A stretch of 64,000 nt of DNA from Lachnoclostridium sp. UBA1175. GTDB taxonomy: Bacteria; Bacillota; Clostridia; Lachnospirales; Lachnospiraceae. This document shows positions 42,736 through 51,546 of this stretch, piece by piece (position 1 is the first letter of the stretch; each line of letters begins with the position of its first letter). The position numbers were made by a program, and so were the translations under genes. The notes below the pieces were generated by a model. The model was not told where the DNA came from and did no database searches. It worked only from the letters and a program-made list of their open reading frames with translations. The stretch spans positions 1 through 64,000 of the forward strand of contig DBYX01000003.1 of the NCBI GenBank assembly GCA_002311665.1, given 5' to 3'.

Positions 42736-42741
42736 TCTTAC

Positions 42742-42773
42742 TCTGACCGGTCCTCACGGTCCGGTCAGATTTA
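42742..42773 (+). terminator. Terminator after fhs
   Basis: TCTGACCGG (42742-42750) pairs perfectly with CCGGTCAGA (42761-42769) over ten bases, followed by a short TTT. Confidence 0.65.
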
Positions 42774-42808
42774 AGATATCCCTGTGCGCAATTTAAAGGG
42801 AACAAAGA

Positions 42809-42855
42809 CCGCCGGGCTAAGGCGGCACGGAGACGCGGCGCATACCGCGTCTCCG
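42809..42855 (+). promoter_or_regulatory. Double-hairpin leader of the ABC adaptor operon
   Basis: Hairpin one: CCGCC (42809-42813) with GGCGG (42821-42825). Hairpin two: CGGAGACGCGG (42828-42838) with CCGCGTCTCCG (42845-42855), 11 perfect pairs over a six-base loop. No T-run follows and the ribosome site starts 19 bases later. It may be an mRNA stabiliser or a protein- or RNA-controlled leader. I see no clear promoter between the fhs terminator and this element. Confidence 0.55.
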
Positions 42856-42885
42856 AAGACATTCAGTTATGACGGAGGATTCGTT

Positions 42886-43962
42886 ATGAAAAAGCTGGTA
42901 GGACTTGTCCTGATCACCGTGCTTCTGGTATCCGGTTGCGGACTTCTCCCCGCGGAGGAGGAACTCCCGAAGGCACCGGTCGTGCAGACGATGGACGAGG
43001 CTTATTTTACGACTGCGGAAGTGAAGAAAGGAACCGTTCGCGATTTCGTTTCGGAACGATGCACTTACCAGTACCAGGCGACGCAGAACCTGAGTTTCGG
43101 GTTCGGCGGCGAGACGGTCGAGGAAACCTATGTTGTTGTAGGTCAGAAGGTGTACGCGGGCGATGTACTTGCGGAGCTGGCCAACGACGATCTTGAGGAA
43201 GGGATCAAGGTTTACAACGAGCAGATCCAGCAGCTCGAGGAGCAGACCGAGTATTATGCGGAACTGCTCGAGATCGAGAAGGAGAGACAGGCGCTCGCGA
43301 AGAAGTACGGCAGAAAGTATGACGAATCCAGACTGAAGCAGCTGCAGAACCAATACGATGACGTGTACGGCCAGAAGTACATTATGGACCTGCAGCTCGG
43401 CGAGTATCAGACGCAGCTCGAAGGTCGGCGCCTTGTCGCGGGTATCGACGGCATCGTGGAGTATGTCAAGCAGATCCCGATGTGGATGGGCGGCCGAATC
43501 AACGCCAACGAGCGTTATATCACGATCCGCTCGGAGAAGGCGGGCTTTGTCATCACGACGAGCAACGACAGCATCTACGAGTTCGGCAAAGTGTTCACGA
43601 TCACGACGGACGCCGGTGACTACGACTGCGAAGTCGTGAAGATCAAACGTCCGAACAAAGAGAAGGGCGGTACGACCACGGTTGTGCTCGAACCTCTCAA
43701 GCCGGACGAAAACCTTGTGATCGGTACGGGCGGAAATCTGATCTGTGAGTTGCAGCGCGTCGACAACGTGCTGTACATTCCGTCGTATGCGGTTCACACG
43801 ATCGACGACAAGCCTGCGGTATATGTGATCGACGAGCAGGGCTTCCGCTCGATCCGTTATATTGAGACAGGTCTGTCGATCAAGACAAAACCAAGCAAGG
43901 ACGACAACCGTACGGAAGTGATCAGCGGTCTGTCGCTCGGCGAAAAAGTGATCGTTCAGTAG
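42886..43962 (+). CDS. Lipoprotein adaptor (HlyD/MacA-like) of an ABC export system
   Basis: The start at 42886 (MKKLVGLVLITVLLVSGCG) gives a lipobox LVSGC, so this 358-residue protein is lipid-anchored outside the membrane. After a beta segment near 45-95 (TYQYQATQNLSFGFGG) comes a coiled-coil hairpin at about 105-185 (YNEQIQQLEEQTEYYAELLE), then barrel-type segments (VAGIDGIVEYVKQIPMW, GDYDCEVVKIKRPNKEKGG) and a C-terminal LSLGEKVIVQ. This is the order of a membrane-fusion protein. GGAGG is seven bases before the ATG. It heads a five-gene operon with a second adaptor, a permease and two ATPases. Confidence 0.83.
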   Translation: MKKLVGLVLITVLLVSGCGLLPAEEELPKAPVVQTMDEAYFTTAEVKKGTVRDFVSERCTYQYQATQNLSFGFGGETVEETYVVVGQKVYAGDVLAELANDDLEEGIKVYNEQIQQLEEQTEYYAELLEIEKERQALAKKYGRKYDESRLKQLQNQYDDVYGQKYIMDLQLGEYQTQLEGRRLVAGIDGIVEYVKQIPMWMGGRINANERYITIRSEKAGFVITTSNDSIYEFGKVFTITTDAGDYDCEVVKIKRPNKEKGGTTTVVLEPLKPDENLVIGTGGNLICELQRVDNVLYIPSYAVHTIDDKPAVYVIDEQGFRSIRYIETGLSIKTKPSKDDNRTEVISGLSLGEKVIVQ

Positions 43963-43974
43963 GAGGTGGAAAAC

Positions 43975-46200
43975 GTGAAAAAATGGATTGCTTTTGCACT
44001 TATGATCGTGCTCACGGTTTCCCTTACCGCCTGCGGTGAGAAAGCGCCGGCGCCGGAACTGCTGCAGCCGATCGAGACGGTCAATGCGATTTGTGTCGTG
44101 AGCAGGAACAACCTGGCGATCTGCCAGACAACAGGCGGATATGTTGTTCCGAAATGTGTGGATATGAAATTTGATTTTTCCTCCAGCGTGCATGATGTCG
44201 CCGTGGTTCTCGGTGACCACGTGAAGGAGGGAGACCTTCTGTTTGAGCTGAACTCCGGCCTTGAGGACGACATCCGTCGCCTTGAACTCTCCATCACGAG
44301 AGAGCAGACGGAGTACGACTACGACCAGGAGAAATTCAACAAGCAGATCAAGGATATGAAGAGGGCTGCTTCCGCGATGGGCAGCTCCTATGACGGAAAG
44401 ATGATGCAGCTCCAGATCCGGGAGATGCAGCTCAATTTCCGGCAGAACCACGCCGGCCAGGAGACGAAGATCAGCGAGGATCGAAAGAAACTGGAGGAGT
44501 GGAAGCAGAAACTCGCGGAATCCATGGTGTATGCGCCGTGCAGCGGCACGATCGTGTACTGCAACATTGCGAATGACGGTGACATGATCGACGAGGACAA
44601 GACGTTCATCACGATCGCGAAGGATGACGAGCTTGTGCTTGCATGCAGTTATGTCGCGGAAAATGATGTGCGTCAGTACAGCAGTATCACGGCACAGGTC
44701 GGCGGCGATGTGTATGAGGTGAAGCACATTCCCTATACGGATGAGGAACTGTTCCGCATGGAGAAACTGGGCAACTCGTTTGATTCTTATTTTACGGCGG
44801 ATCTGAAGGACAGCGTCAAAGTAGGCGATTACGTCCTCTTCACGTTCCGGAAATCCTCGAATGAGAAGGTGCTCACCGTGCCGAACATGGCGGTGACCAA
44901 GTTCGGTAAGAGCTGCTCCGTCACGATACTGAAGGACGGTCGACAGATCACGAAGGAGGTCGAGATCGGAGACAGCGATCTCAACAATACCGAGATCAAG
45001 GGCGGCCTCGAGGAGGGTGATGTCGTGTTTGTCGCGAAGGATCTCGCGAGATACGGCAAAACCTACAGCACCGCGCAGGCGGAGAGACTGGAGCTCGCGG
45101 AAAATACGCTGATCGCCGGTGCGAAGCGTGTCGCGCAGAAGCAGGAGCCCGTATTCAATGAGGTTCCGGGCGAGATCGCGGAGATCTGCACGAAGACGCT
45201 TGTTAACGTGCTTGTCAAGAAGGGTGACCCGATCATGGTCATCAAGGCGAGCATCAGCCGTTCCGAACAGGAACAGGCAAAGCAGGACCTCAGGAAATAT
45301 GAAGTTTCAATCGAGGAAGATACGGAGTACTACGAGACGCAGATCGAGAATCTCGAGAGCCGGATGAAGAAGATGAAGAAGTCCGAGCTTGAGTATTCAC
45401 TCGCGGAACTCGATCTGAAGGACCTGAAGAAGCAGTATGAGGAATATCTCGAGAGTTCCGCGGAGCAGCGGGAGAAACTCGAGAAGAGAGTTGAGAACTA
45501 CGAGCAGTGGGACGGACAGGAAGTGACGATCTACGCGGAGGAAGACGGCGTGATCAGCAGCCTTTCGCGTTACAAGGCAGGAGATAAGCTCGGCGAAGGC
45601 GATTATCTGTTTGATCTGTATGATCTGAATTCCTACTGCATTTGCATGGACAAGCCGGGCGATGAGTATATGCTCCGCTACGGCCAGAAGGTGACGTTTG
45701 AGACGGTTGCGGAGGGTGAGAGCCGGATCTTCAACGGAACGATCGTATCCGCGCCCAATGTACGTCCGCTGGATGCAGGCGATCACAACAAGATCTATGT
45801 TGCACTCGACAACACGGATGATTACTCCAGGATCGGCGAGACCGGTATCATCGGCTACACGGAATATGTGCTGACGAACTGTATGCTGATCGACGAGCTC
45901 CTTGTCGGACACGACGAGAAGGTGGCGGAGGACGATTCCAAGAAACAGCAGCAGAATCAGCAAAACCCCGGAGGCGGGGCGTTCGACTGGTTCTACGAGG
46001 AACAGGAAACCACGGTGGAAGTGGAAACCAAGCTCCTGGACAGCGAAGAGCACGAGAAACAGAAGGGCAAAGCGTATGTCTGGGTGTATGACGACAACGG
46101 ATGCGCGGTTAAGCGTTATGTCCGTGTGATGCGGCATTTAGAAGGTCAATACTGGATCGTAGACGGTATTTCCGAAAATGATACGATCCTGTACCACTAG
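43975..46200 (+). CDS. Lipoprotein with two adaptor modules (HlyD/MacA-like)
   Basis: A 741-residue lipoprotein (lipobox LTAC in VSLTACGEK). It contains two membrane-fusion-type modules in a row: the first with a coiled coil at about 95-185 and a barrel with APCSGTIVYCNIANDGD; the second with lipoyl-like IAEICTKTLVNVLVKKGDP, a long charged coiled coil at about 425-525 (EDTEYYETQIENLESRMKK), and YAEEDGVISSLSRYKAGD. Duplication inside one chain is unusual, and the next module may contact the two halves of the permease. The start is GTG at 43975, eight bases after AGGAGG; the GTG at 43966 overlaps that site. The Gln/Asn-rich stretch near 660 (KKQQQNQQNPGGG) is a linker. Confidence 0.8.
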   Translation: MKKWIAFALMIVLTVSLTACGEKAPAPELLQPIETVNAICVVSRNNLAICQTTGGYVVPKCVDMKFDFSSSVHDVAVVLGDHVKEGDLLFELNSGLEDDIRRLELSITREQTEYDYDQEKFNKQIKDMKRAASAMGSSYDGKMMQLQIREMQLNFRQNHAGQETKISEDRKKLEEWKQKLAESMVYAPCSGTIVYCNIANDGDMIDEDKTFITIAKDDELVLACSYVAENDVRQYSSITAQVGGDVYEVKHIPYTDEELFRMEKLGNSFDSYFTADLKDSVKVGDYVLFTFRKSSNEKVLTVPNMAVTKFGKSCSVTILKDGRQITKEVEIGDSDLNNTEIKGGLEEGDVVFVAKDLARYGKTYSTAQAERLELAENTLIAGAKRVAQKQEPVFNEVPGEIAEICTKTLVNVLVKKGDPIMVIKASISRSEQEQAKQDLRKYEVSIEEDTEYYETQIENLESRMKKMKKSELEYSLAELDLKDLKKQYEEYLESSAEQREKLEKRVENYEQWDGQEVTIYAEEDGVISSLSRYKAGDKLGEGDYLFDLYDLNSYCICMDKPGDEYMLRYGQKVTFETVAEGESRIFNGTIVSAPNVRPLDAGDHNKIYVALDNTDDYSRIGETGIIGYTEYVLTNCMLIDELLVGHDEKVAEDDSKKQQQNQQNPGGGAFDWFYEEQETTVEVETKLLDSEEHEKQKGKAYVWVYDDNGCAVKRYVRVMRHLEGQYWIVDGISENDTILYH

Positions 46201-46208
46201 GAGGTTCC

Positions 46209-49058
46209 ATGTTTCGGTTTATCACACAAAAACTACTGAATAAAAAATGGCTGATCCTCAGCATCATCATCGGTAACATCCTCCTTGTGGGAATCGCGTG
46301 CTGCAACCCGATGTATTCGCGCGCGGCGATGCAGAAGATGCTGACGAGCAGTATGAGCACATACCTCTCGGAGAAAAATGCGTATCCGGGACTTCTGACG
46401 ATCGATGCGAGACTCAGCAACACGCAGATCAAGGACAGTTCGTCCGCGTATTTTAACGATTTTCTCACCGTCAACGACACGGTGGAGAGAATGATCGGCG
46501 ATCCCGCGACGCACAAGATCGCATTTTACGAATTCAACAATGCGCAGAACGCAAAGTTCGAGGTTTCCCGCACGATGATCGGCGACCTTCAGGTGAAGAT
46601 CGCGTCCCTCACGAAGCTGGAGGAGAAGGCGGAGATCGTGGCCGGAAGAATGTACCGGGAGGGCATCGATTCGGACGGCTGTATCGAGTGTATCGTCAAC
46701 GAGAAGGCATATCTTTCGAAGTCTTTCGTCGTCGGCGACAAGATCGAGGTGTACGGCTACACGAACGAGAACGGTGACCCGCTCCGTGTGTGCATCGTCG
46801 GCGTGTTCAAGGCCAAGGACACGACGGACCCCTACTGGGTCAACGACCCGCTTTCGTACCACGACGAGCTTTTTGTTCCGCAGGAGACATATATAAAACA
46901 GTTCTTCCACGAAGGCTCGGTACAGGGTAACATCCGCGCCCGCTATTACACACTGTACGATTACACGAAGATCAGTATCGACAGTGTTCCGCAGATGCTC
47001 AAGGTTTACCGCGACCTGAAGAAGGATTACGCGTCCCGCACGTGTCTGTACTATCCGTTGTGCAACTATGAGGATGTGTTCGAGCAGTATCTTACGGACT
47101 CCTCGAAGGTGAAGGCCACGATGTGGATCCTTCAGGTTCCGATCCTTGTGCTTCTCGCCGTGTTCATCTTCATGGTTTCGAACCAGGTGATCGGCATCGA
47201 GCAGGCGGAGATCGCAATGCTCAAGAGCCGCGGTGTGAGCCGCTGGCAGTTGATCCTTACGTACCTGATCCAGGCGTCCATCGTGGGTGTGATCGCGCTT
47301 GTGATCGGTATTCCGATCGGCTATCTGCTGTGTCATGTATTCGGGTCCACGAACGCGTTCCTGTCGTTTGTCGGCCGCAAGGCGATGGACATCCGGCTCA
47401 CCGGTGAGGCGATCGGCTATGCCGTGGTCAGTTGTATCGCGGGTATTCTGATCCAAACGCTTCCGGTACTCAAGTACGCGCGATTCAGTATCGTGGAACA
47501 GAAGACGAAGAAGAGAAAGAGCAACAGGCCGATGTGGCAGCGCATGTTCCTCGATTTTGCGCTTCTGCTGATCGCTTTTTACGGATACTATGATTTCAGC
47601 CATCAGAAGGACGAGCTGATGAAGGCGGTCGCGAAGGGAGAGTCGGTCAATCCGATGCTTTTCTTCTCCGCATCGCTGTTCATCTTAAGCTGTGCGATCG
47701 TGTTCCTTCGTGTGATCCCGCTGTTATCCTCGCTTGTGTTCCGCATCGGACGCAGATTCTGGAGACCGGCGGCATACGCTTCGTTCCTGCAGATCACGAG
47801 AGACTCCAGAAAGCAGAGCTTCATCACGGTGTTCCTTGTGCTGACGATCGCGCTCGGTATATTTAATGCGAACATCGCGCGCACGGTCAACCAGAACGAG
47901 GAGGACCGGATCCGCTACACGGACGGTGCCGACATCGTCGTCAAGGAGCAGTGGATCTCCAACGCGACCAACGTGAAGAACGGCTATGACTCGCAGCTTC
48001 GCTACACGGAGCCGGATTTCAAGAAATATGAGGAACTCGTGAGCAACAACGCCAATGTGCTTGCAGCGACCAAGGTGCTTCACGAGACCGACGCAACGTC
48101 CGTCATTGCGGGAGAGACGCTCAAGGACATTCAGCTGTACGGTATCAACACCTACGAGTTCGGTCACACGGCATGGATGCCCGAGGGGATCACGGACCGT
48201 CACTGGTACGAGGAACTCAACGCACTCGCATCTAACCCCGAGGGTGTGATCGTCAGCAAGAGTATGATGGAAACGTACGAACTCGAGATCGGCGACGGCA
48301 TTGTGATCGAGCGTACGGACGAGCTCGGCAAGAGCCTCGGAAAGAAGTATTTTACGATCGTAGCGGCCACGGAATACTGGCCCGGCTACGTGAATAAGAG
48401 AGAGGTCGAGGGCGAGGACGGGGAGATTCATACGGTTCCCGTGAACCTGGCCATCTGCAACTACGACAATCTGTTGCTTGATTACCCCGTCGTACCGTAC
48501 GAGGTGTGGATCAAGACGACCGGCGGCTCGCAGTTCTTCTACGATTGGGCTGCTGAGAACAATGTCAAATTCGCGACGTTCGAGGACCGTGCATCCGACG
48601 TGATCGGCCTGAAGAACGATCCTTATTTCCAGATCACAAACGGTATGCTGACCATCACGTTCATCGTGGTTCTGGTGCTGTGTGCGATCGGATTCCTGAT
48701 CTTCTGGATCACGTCCATCCGCTCGCGCGAGCTGATCTTCGGTATATACCGCGCTATGGGTATGTCGATGGGAGAGCTGATCCGGATGCTGATCAACGAG
48801 CACTTCTTCGGATCCATCCTGCCGATCCTGTTCGGCGCCGGCGTGGGCCTTCTGGCATCGAAGCTGTTCATCCCGCTGATCCAGATCGCATACTCGCCGA
48901 AGATCCCGACGATCCCTTCGAAGATCGTCATCCGTACGGCGGACCTGGCGCAGATCGGTATCGTGGTTGCCGTGATGCTCGCACTCTGCATCACCGTGAT
49001 CTCCGTACTGTTGTCCAAGATTAAGATCAACCAGGCGTTGAAGCTCGGCGAAGACTGA
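46209..49058 (+). CDS. ABC permease with two FtsX-type halves
   Basis: A 949-residue membrane protein. N-terminal helix at about 12-30, outside domain, three helices at about 305-330, 350-380 and 397-420 with the FtsX pattern EIAMLKSRGVSRWQLILTYL, then helices near 440-460 and 475-505, a second N-half helix near 535-555, a second outside domain, and three C-terminal helices starting near 815 with RELIFGIYRAMGMSMGELIR. Two FtsX units in one chain make a full transporter core. No Walker motif is present, so the two ATPases that follow must power it. The ribosome site AGGAGG overlaps the previous stop. Confidence 0.87.
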   Translation: MFRFITQKLLNKKWLILSIIIGNILLVGIACCNPMYSRAAMQKMLTSSMSTYLSEKNAYPGLLTIDARLSNTQIKDSSSAYFNDFLTVNDTVERMIGDPATHKIAFYEFNNAQNAKFEVSRTMIGDLQVKIASLTKLEEKAEIVAGRMYREGIDSDGCIECIVNEKAYLSKSFVVGDKIEVYGYTNENGDPLRVCIVGVFKAKDTTDPYWVNDPLSYHDELFVPQETYIKQFFHEGSVQGNIRARYYTLYDYTKISIDSVPQMLKVYRDLKKDYASRTCLYYPLCNYEDVFEQYLTDSSKVKATMWILQVPILVLLAVFIFMVSNQVIGIEQAEIAMLKSRGVSRWQLILTYLIQASIVGVIALVIGIPIGYLLCHVFGSTNAFLSFVGRKAMDIRLTGEAIGYAVVSCIAGILIQTLPVLKYARFSIVEQKTKKRKSNRPMWQRMFLDFALLLIAFYGYYDFSHQKDELMKAVAKGESVNPMLFFSASLFILSCAIVFLRVIPLLSSLVFRIGRRFWRPAAYASFLQITRDSRKQSFITVFLVLTIALGIFNANIARTVNQNEEDRIRYTDGADIVVKEQWISNATNVKNGYDSQLRYTEPDFKKYEELVSNNANVLAATKVLHETDATSVIAGETLKDIQLYGINTYEFGHTAWMPEGITDRHWYEELNALASNPEGVIVSKSMMETYELEIGDGIVIERTDELGKSLGKKYFTIVAATEYWPGYVNKREVEGEDGEIHTVPVNLAICNYDNLLLDYPVVPYEVWIKTTGGSQFFYDWAAENNVKFATFEDRASDVIGLKNDPYFQITNGMLTITFIVVLVLCAIGFLIFWITSIRSRELIFGIYRAMGMSMGELIRMLINEHFFGSILPILFGAGVGLLASKLFIPLIQIAYSPKIPTIPSKIVIRTADLAQIGIVVAVMLALCITVISVLLSKIKINQALKLGED

Positions 49059-49072
49059 TGAAGGAGGCTGCC

Positions 49073-49777
49073 ATGAAAGAGATTTTAAGAACCGAAGACG
49101 TAAAGCGCAGTTTCCCGGTCGCCGGAGGCGATTTCCTCGCACTCAAGGGCATTAGCGTGGTTGTTCCGGAAAATACGCTCACCATATTGAAGGGTCGTTC
49201 CGGCTCCGGCAAGACGACGCTTCTCAACATCATCGGAGCGCTTGACGCTCCGACGTCCGGCACCGTCGTGTTCGACGGCAAGGACATCTCCAAAGCGGGC
49301 GACAAGGAGCGCGAGGTGATCCGCCGCCACGAGATCGGATACATTTTCCAGTCTGTCGCACTGATCCCCGTGATGAACGCCTATGAGAATGTGGAGTACG
49401 CGCTCCGCCTTGCGAACTTCAAGGGCAACTACCGCGAGCGCGTGATGGAGTGCCTGAAACTGGTCGGACTTTCGAAGCGTGCGACGCATATGCCGCAGGA
49501 GTTGTCCGGCGGTGAGCAGCAGCGTGTCGCGATCGCAAGAGCCATCGCACACAAGCCGAAGATCATATTTGCCGACGAGCCCACGGGCGAGTTGGACTCC
49601 GCGACAAGCCTTCAGGTTATCGCAATCTTCAAGGAACTGATCGAGAAGGAAGGCATCACGTTCGTTATGACGACGCACGACCCGAAGCTGATGGGCTACG
49701 GCGATGTCGTCTACGAGATCCAGGACGGTGAGATCATCAACACCGAGTATCACGGCAAAGGAGAGCAACTGCAATGA
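49073..49777 (+). CDS. ABC transporter ATPase (LolD/MacB type)
   Basis: A 234-residue nucleotide-binding subunit: Walker A GRSGSGKTT near 42-50, Q-loop in YIFQSVALIPVMN, signature LSGGEQQRVAIARAI, Walker B IIFADEPTGELD and H-loop FVMTTHD. It belongs to the group that drives FtsX-like permeases. Start ATG at 49073 has AAGGAGG five bases before; the ATG at 49058 precedes that site. Its end overlaps the next ATPase gene by ATGA, so both are made together, probably as a heterodimer on the asymmetric permease. Confidence 0.92.
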   Translation: MKEILRTEDVKRSFPVAGGDFLALKGISVVVPENTLTILKGRSGSGKTTLLNIIGALDAPTSGTVVFDGKDISKAGDKEREVIRRHEIGYIFQSVALIPVMNAYENVEYALRLANFKGNYRERVMECLKLVGLSKRATHMPQELSGGEQQRVAIARAIAHKPKIIFADEPTGELDSATSLQVIAIFKELIEKEGITFVMTTHDPKLMGYGDVVYEIQDGEIINTEYHGKGEQLQ

Positions 49778-50922
49778 GTGACGACAAGCAGATCAAAGTC
49801 AATGAAGCAGCGGAAGTTTCCGAAGCTGCCGGCAGTGCCGCAGAGACCGTGAACACGTATGTGGACAAGGCGACCCTGGATGCCTCCGACATCCGCGAGT
49901 CGGTGATCTCGCAGGAGCTGCGCGATTCCTTTATGCAGGCTTACGCGAAGAACACGCAGGGCGAGCTCGAGGATCAGCTCGGCGACAACGTGATGATCCT
50001 GTGCGAAAACCTCGTGAAGATCTACAAGACCAAGGAGACCGAGGTGCTTGCGCTGCAGGGCCTGGAACTCAAGGTCGAGAAGGGTGAGTTCGTCGCCATC
50101 ATCGGTAGTTCCGGTAGCGGCAAATCCACTTTCCTGAATATGATCGGCGGTCTCGACCGCCCGAGTGCCGGCAAGCTGTACGTCGACGGCAAGGACCTTT
50201 TCAAGCTGACCGAGAGCCAGCTTGTGGATTACAAGAAAAATACGGTCGGTTTCGTGTGGCAGAACAACGCGCGCAACCTATTCCCGTATCTTACGGCGCT
50301 TCAGAACGTGGAGCTGCCGATCCGTTTCGGCGACAACAAGGATGTCGAGAAGCGCGCTATGGACCTTCTCAACCTCGTCGGTATGGCGCACAAGAAGGAC
50401 AGCAAGCTGAACCAGATGTCCGGCGGTGAGCAGCAGCGTATCGCCATCGCGATCGCGCTCGCCAACCGGCCGAAGCTGTTGCTCGCGGACGAGCCCACCG
50501 GCTCCGTGGACCAGCGCACTTCGGACGCACTTCTCGATGTGTTCCGCAAACTCAACACCGAGCTCGGTATCACGATCGTCATCGTGACGCACGACATCAA
50601 TCTCGCCAAGAAGGTGAAGCGTGTCGTGATGATGCGCGACGGCAAGACCAGCAGCGAGCGAATTATCAAGCAGGAGTATGCCGACGTTTCGCAGCTGAAG
50701 GGATTTTCCGAGGAGGACACGCACGATGAGTTCGCGATCCTCGACCGCGCCGGCCGCGTGCAGATCCCGCGTGAGATGCTCGATGCCATCGGTGTGAAGG
50801 GGAACCGCATCCGCATGTCCTTAGAGGACGGCAAGATCGTGATCACCAACGGTGAGAGCGGCTTCGGATCCGACGAAGACGACGGCAAGGAGAGCAAAGG
50901 ACACCGCAAGGACCGCAAGTAG
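49774..50922 (+). CDS. ABC transporter ATPase with C-terminal AbrB/SpoVT-like domain
   Basis: A 382-residue protein in three parts. Residues 1-74 are an acidic, helical extension of unknown fold. The ATPase follows with Walker A GSSGSGKST, QQ-loop region FVWQNNARNLFPYL, signature MSGGEQQRIAIAIAL, Walker B LLLADEPTGSVD and H-loop IVIVTHD. Residues about 320-360 (LDRAGRVQIPREMLDAIGVK then NRIRMSLEDGKIVI) match the swapped-hairpin AbrB/SpoVT pattern with its GRVQIP and LEDGKI signatures. A charged tail ends the protein. The AbrB part may bind DNA or help dimerisation. It is the last gene of the five-gene operon, with ATGA overlap to the other ATPase. Confidence 0.85.
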   Translation: MSDDKQIKVNEAAEVSEAAGSAAETVNTYVDKATLDASDIRESVISQELRDSFMQAYAKNTQGELEDQLGDNVMILCENLVKIYKTKETEVLALQGLELKVEKGEFVAIIGSSGSGKSTFLNMIGGLDRPSAGKLYVDGKDLFKLTESQLVDYKKNTVGFVWQNNARNLFPYLTALQNVELPIRFGDNKDVEKRAMDLLNLVGMAHKKDSKLNQMSGGEQQRIAIAIALANRPKLLLADEPTGSVDQRTSDALLDVFRKLNTELGITIVIVTHDINLAKKVKRVVMMRDGKTSSERIIKQEYADVSQLKGFSEEDTHDEFAILDRAGRVQIPREMLDAIGVKGNRIRMSLEDGKIVITNGESGFGSDEDDGKESKGHRKDRK

Positions 50923-50951
50923 CATACATTTTTCGGAATAAAGAATAACAG

Positions 50952-51002
50952 CCCGGACGAACATCCGCCTGCGTGTGCGGGAGGAAGCGTCCGGGTTTTT
51001 TC
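50952..51002 (+). terminator. Terminator of the five-gene ABC operon
   Basis: CCCGGACG (50952-50959) pairs perfectly with CGTCCGGG (50988-50995); an inner CCGC/GCGG hairpin lies in the loop. A seven-base T-run follows. Confidence 0.9.
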
Positions 51003-51036
51003 TTGCGGAAAATTCGAGTTTTTCTTCGCGAACCGC

Positions 51037-51065
51037 TTGACAAAGAAAGTTTTATGCGGTAAAAT
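51037..51065 (+). promoter_or_regulatory. Promoter of the NfeD-SPFH-rhomboid unit
   Basis: TTGACA (51037-51042), 17 bases, TAAAAT (51060-51065). Confidence 0.8.
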
Positions 51066-51105
51066 CGAGTAAATGAGGTTTACCAAAGCGGAAAGGGGGG
51101 TGTCT

Positions 51106-51546
51106 ATGAATTCTTGGTTTTGGTTAGCGATCATGGTAGTACTGCTGATCGTCGAAGTATGCACGCTTGCTTTGACGACCATATGGTTTGCCGGCGGTGC
51201 TTTCGCCGCGCTCATCACGAGCTTCCTCACGGACAGCTTCGCGATCCAGTGCGCATTGTTCGTCGGTGTTTCCGCTGTGCTGTTACTGATCCTGAGACCT
51301 TCCGCAGTGAGACGGTTCAACCGGAGACGAGCGAAGACCAACGTGGAAGCGGTCGCGGGCAAGACGGTACGCGTGATCGAGCCCGTTGACAACATCGCGA
51401 ACACCGGTCGGGTCGTGGTGGACGGAATGGAATGGGCAGCGAGAAGCAACAGCGAGGGGACGACATTTGCCGTAGGAGACAACGCGACAGTCGTCCGCGT
51501 GGAAGGTGTTAAAATGATCATCGAAAAGGAGGATTCGGTATGTTAA
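51106..51546 (+). CDS. NfeD family membrane protein
   Basis: A 146-residue protein with two or three N-terminal helices (WFWLAIMVVLLIVEVCTLAL; WFAGGAFAALITSF; LFVGVSAVLLLIL) and a C-terminal OB-like barrel (AGKTVRVIEPVDNIANTGRV). The NfeD short form is nearly always next to a stomatin/SPFH gene, and that is so here, with a seven-base overlap. It probably anchors or completes the SPFH ring. ATG at 51106 follows AAGGGGGG; an in-frame ATG further 5' lies before that site. Confidence 0.88.
   Translation: MNSWFWLAIMVVLLIVEVCTLALTTIWFAGGAFAALITSFLTDSFAIQCALFVGVSAVLLLILRPSAVRRFNRRRAKTNVEAVAGKTVRVIEPVDNIANTGRVVVDGMEWAARSNSEGTTFAVGDNATVVRVEGVKMIIEKEDSVC

Noticed and set aside
42817..44727. A 636-codon open frame antisense to the two adaptor genes
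   Set aside because: A His/Leu/Arg/Asp-rich translation typical of shadow frames; the sense frames have signal peptides and ribosome sites.
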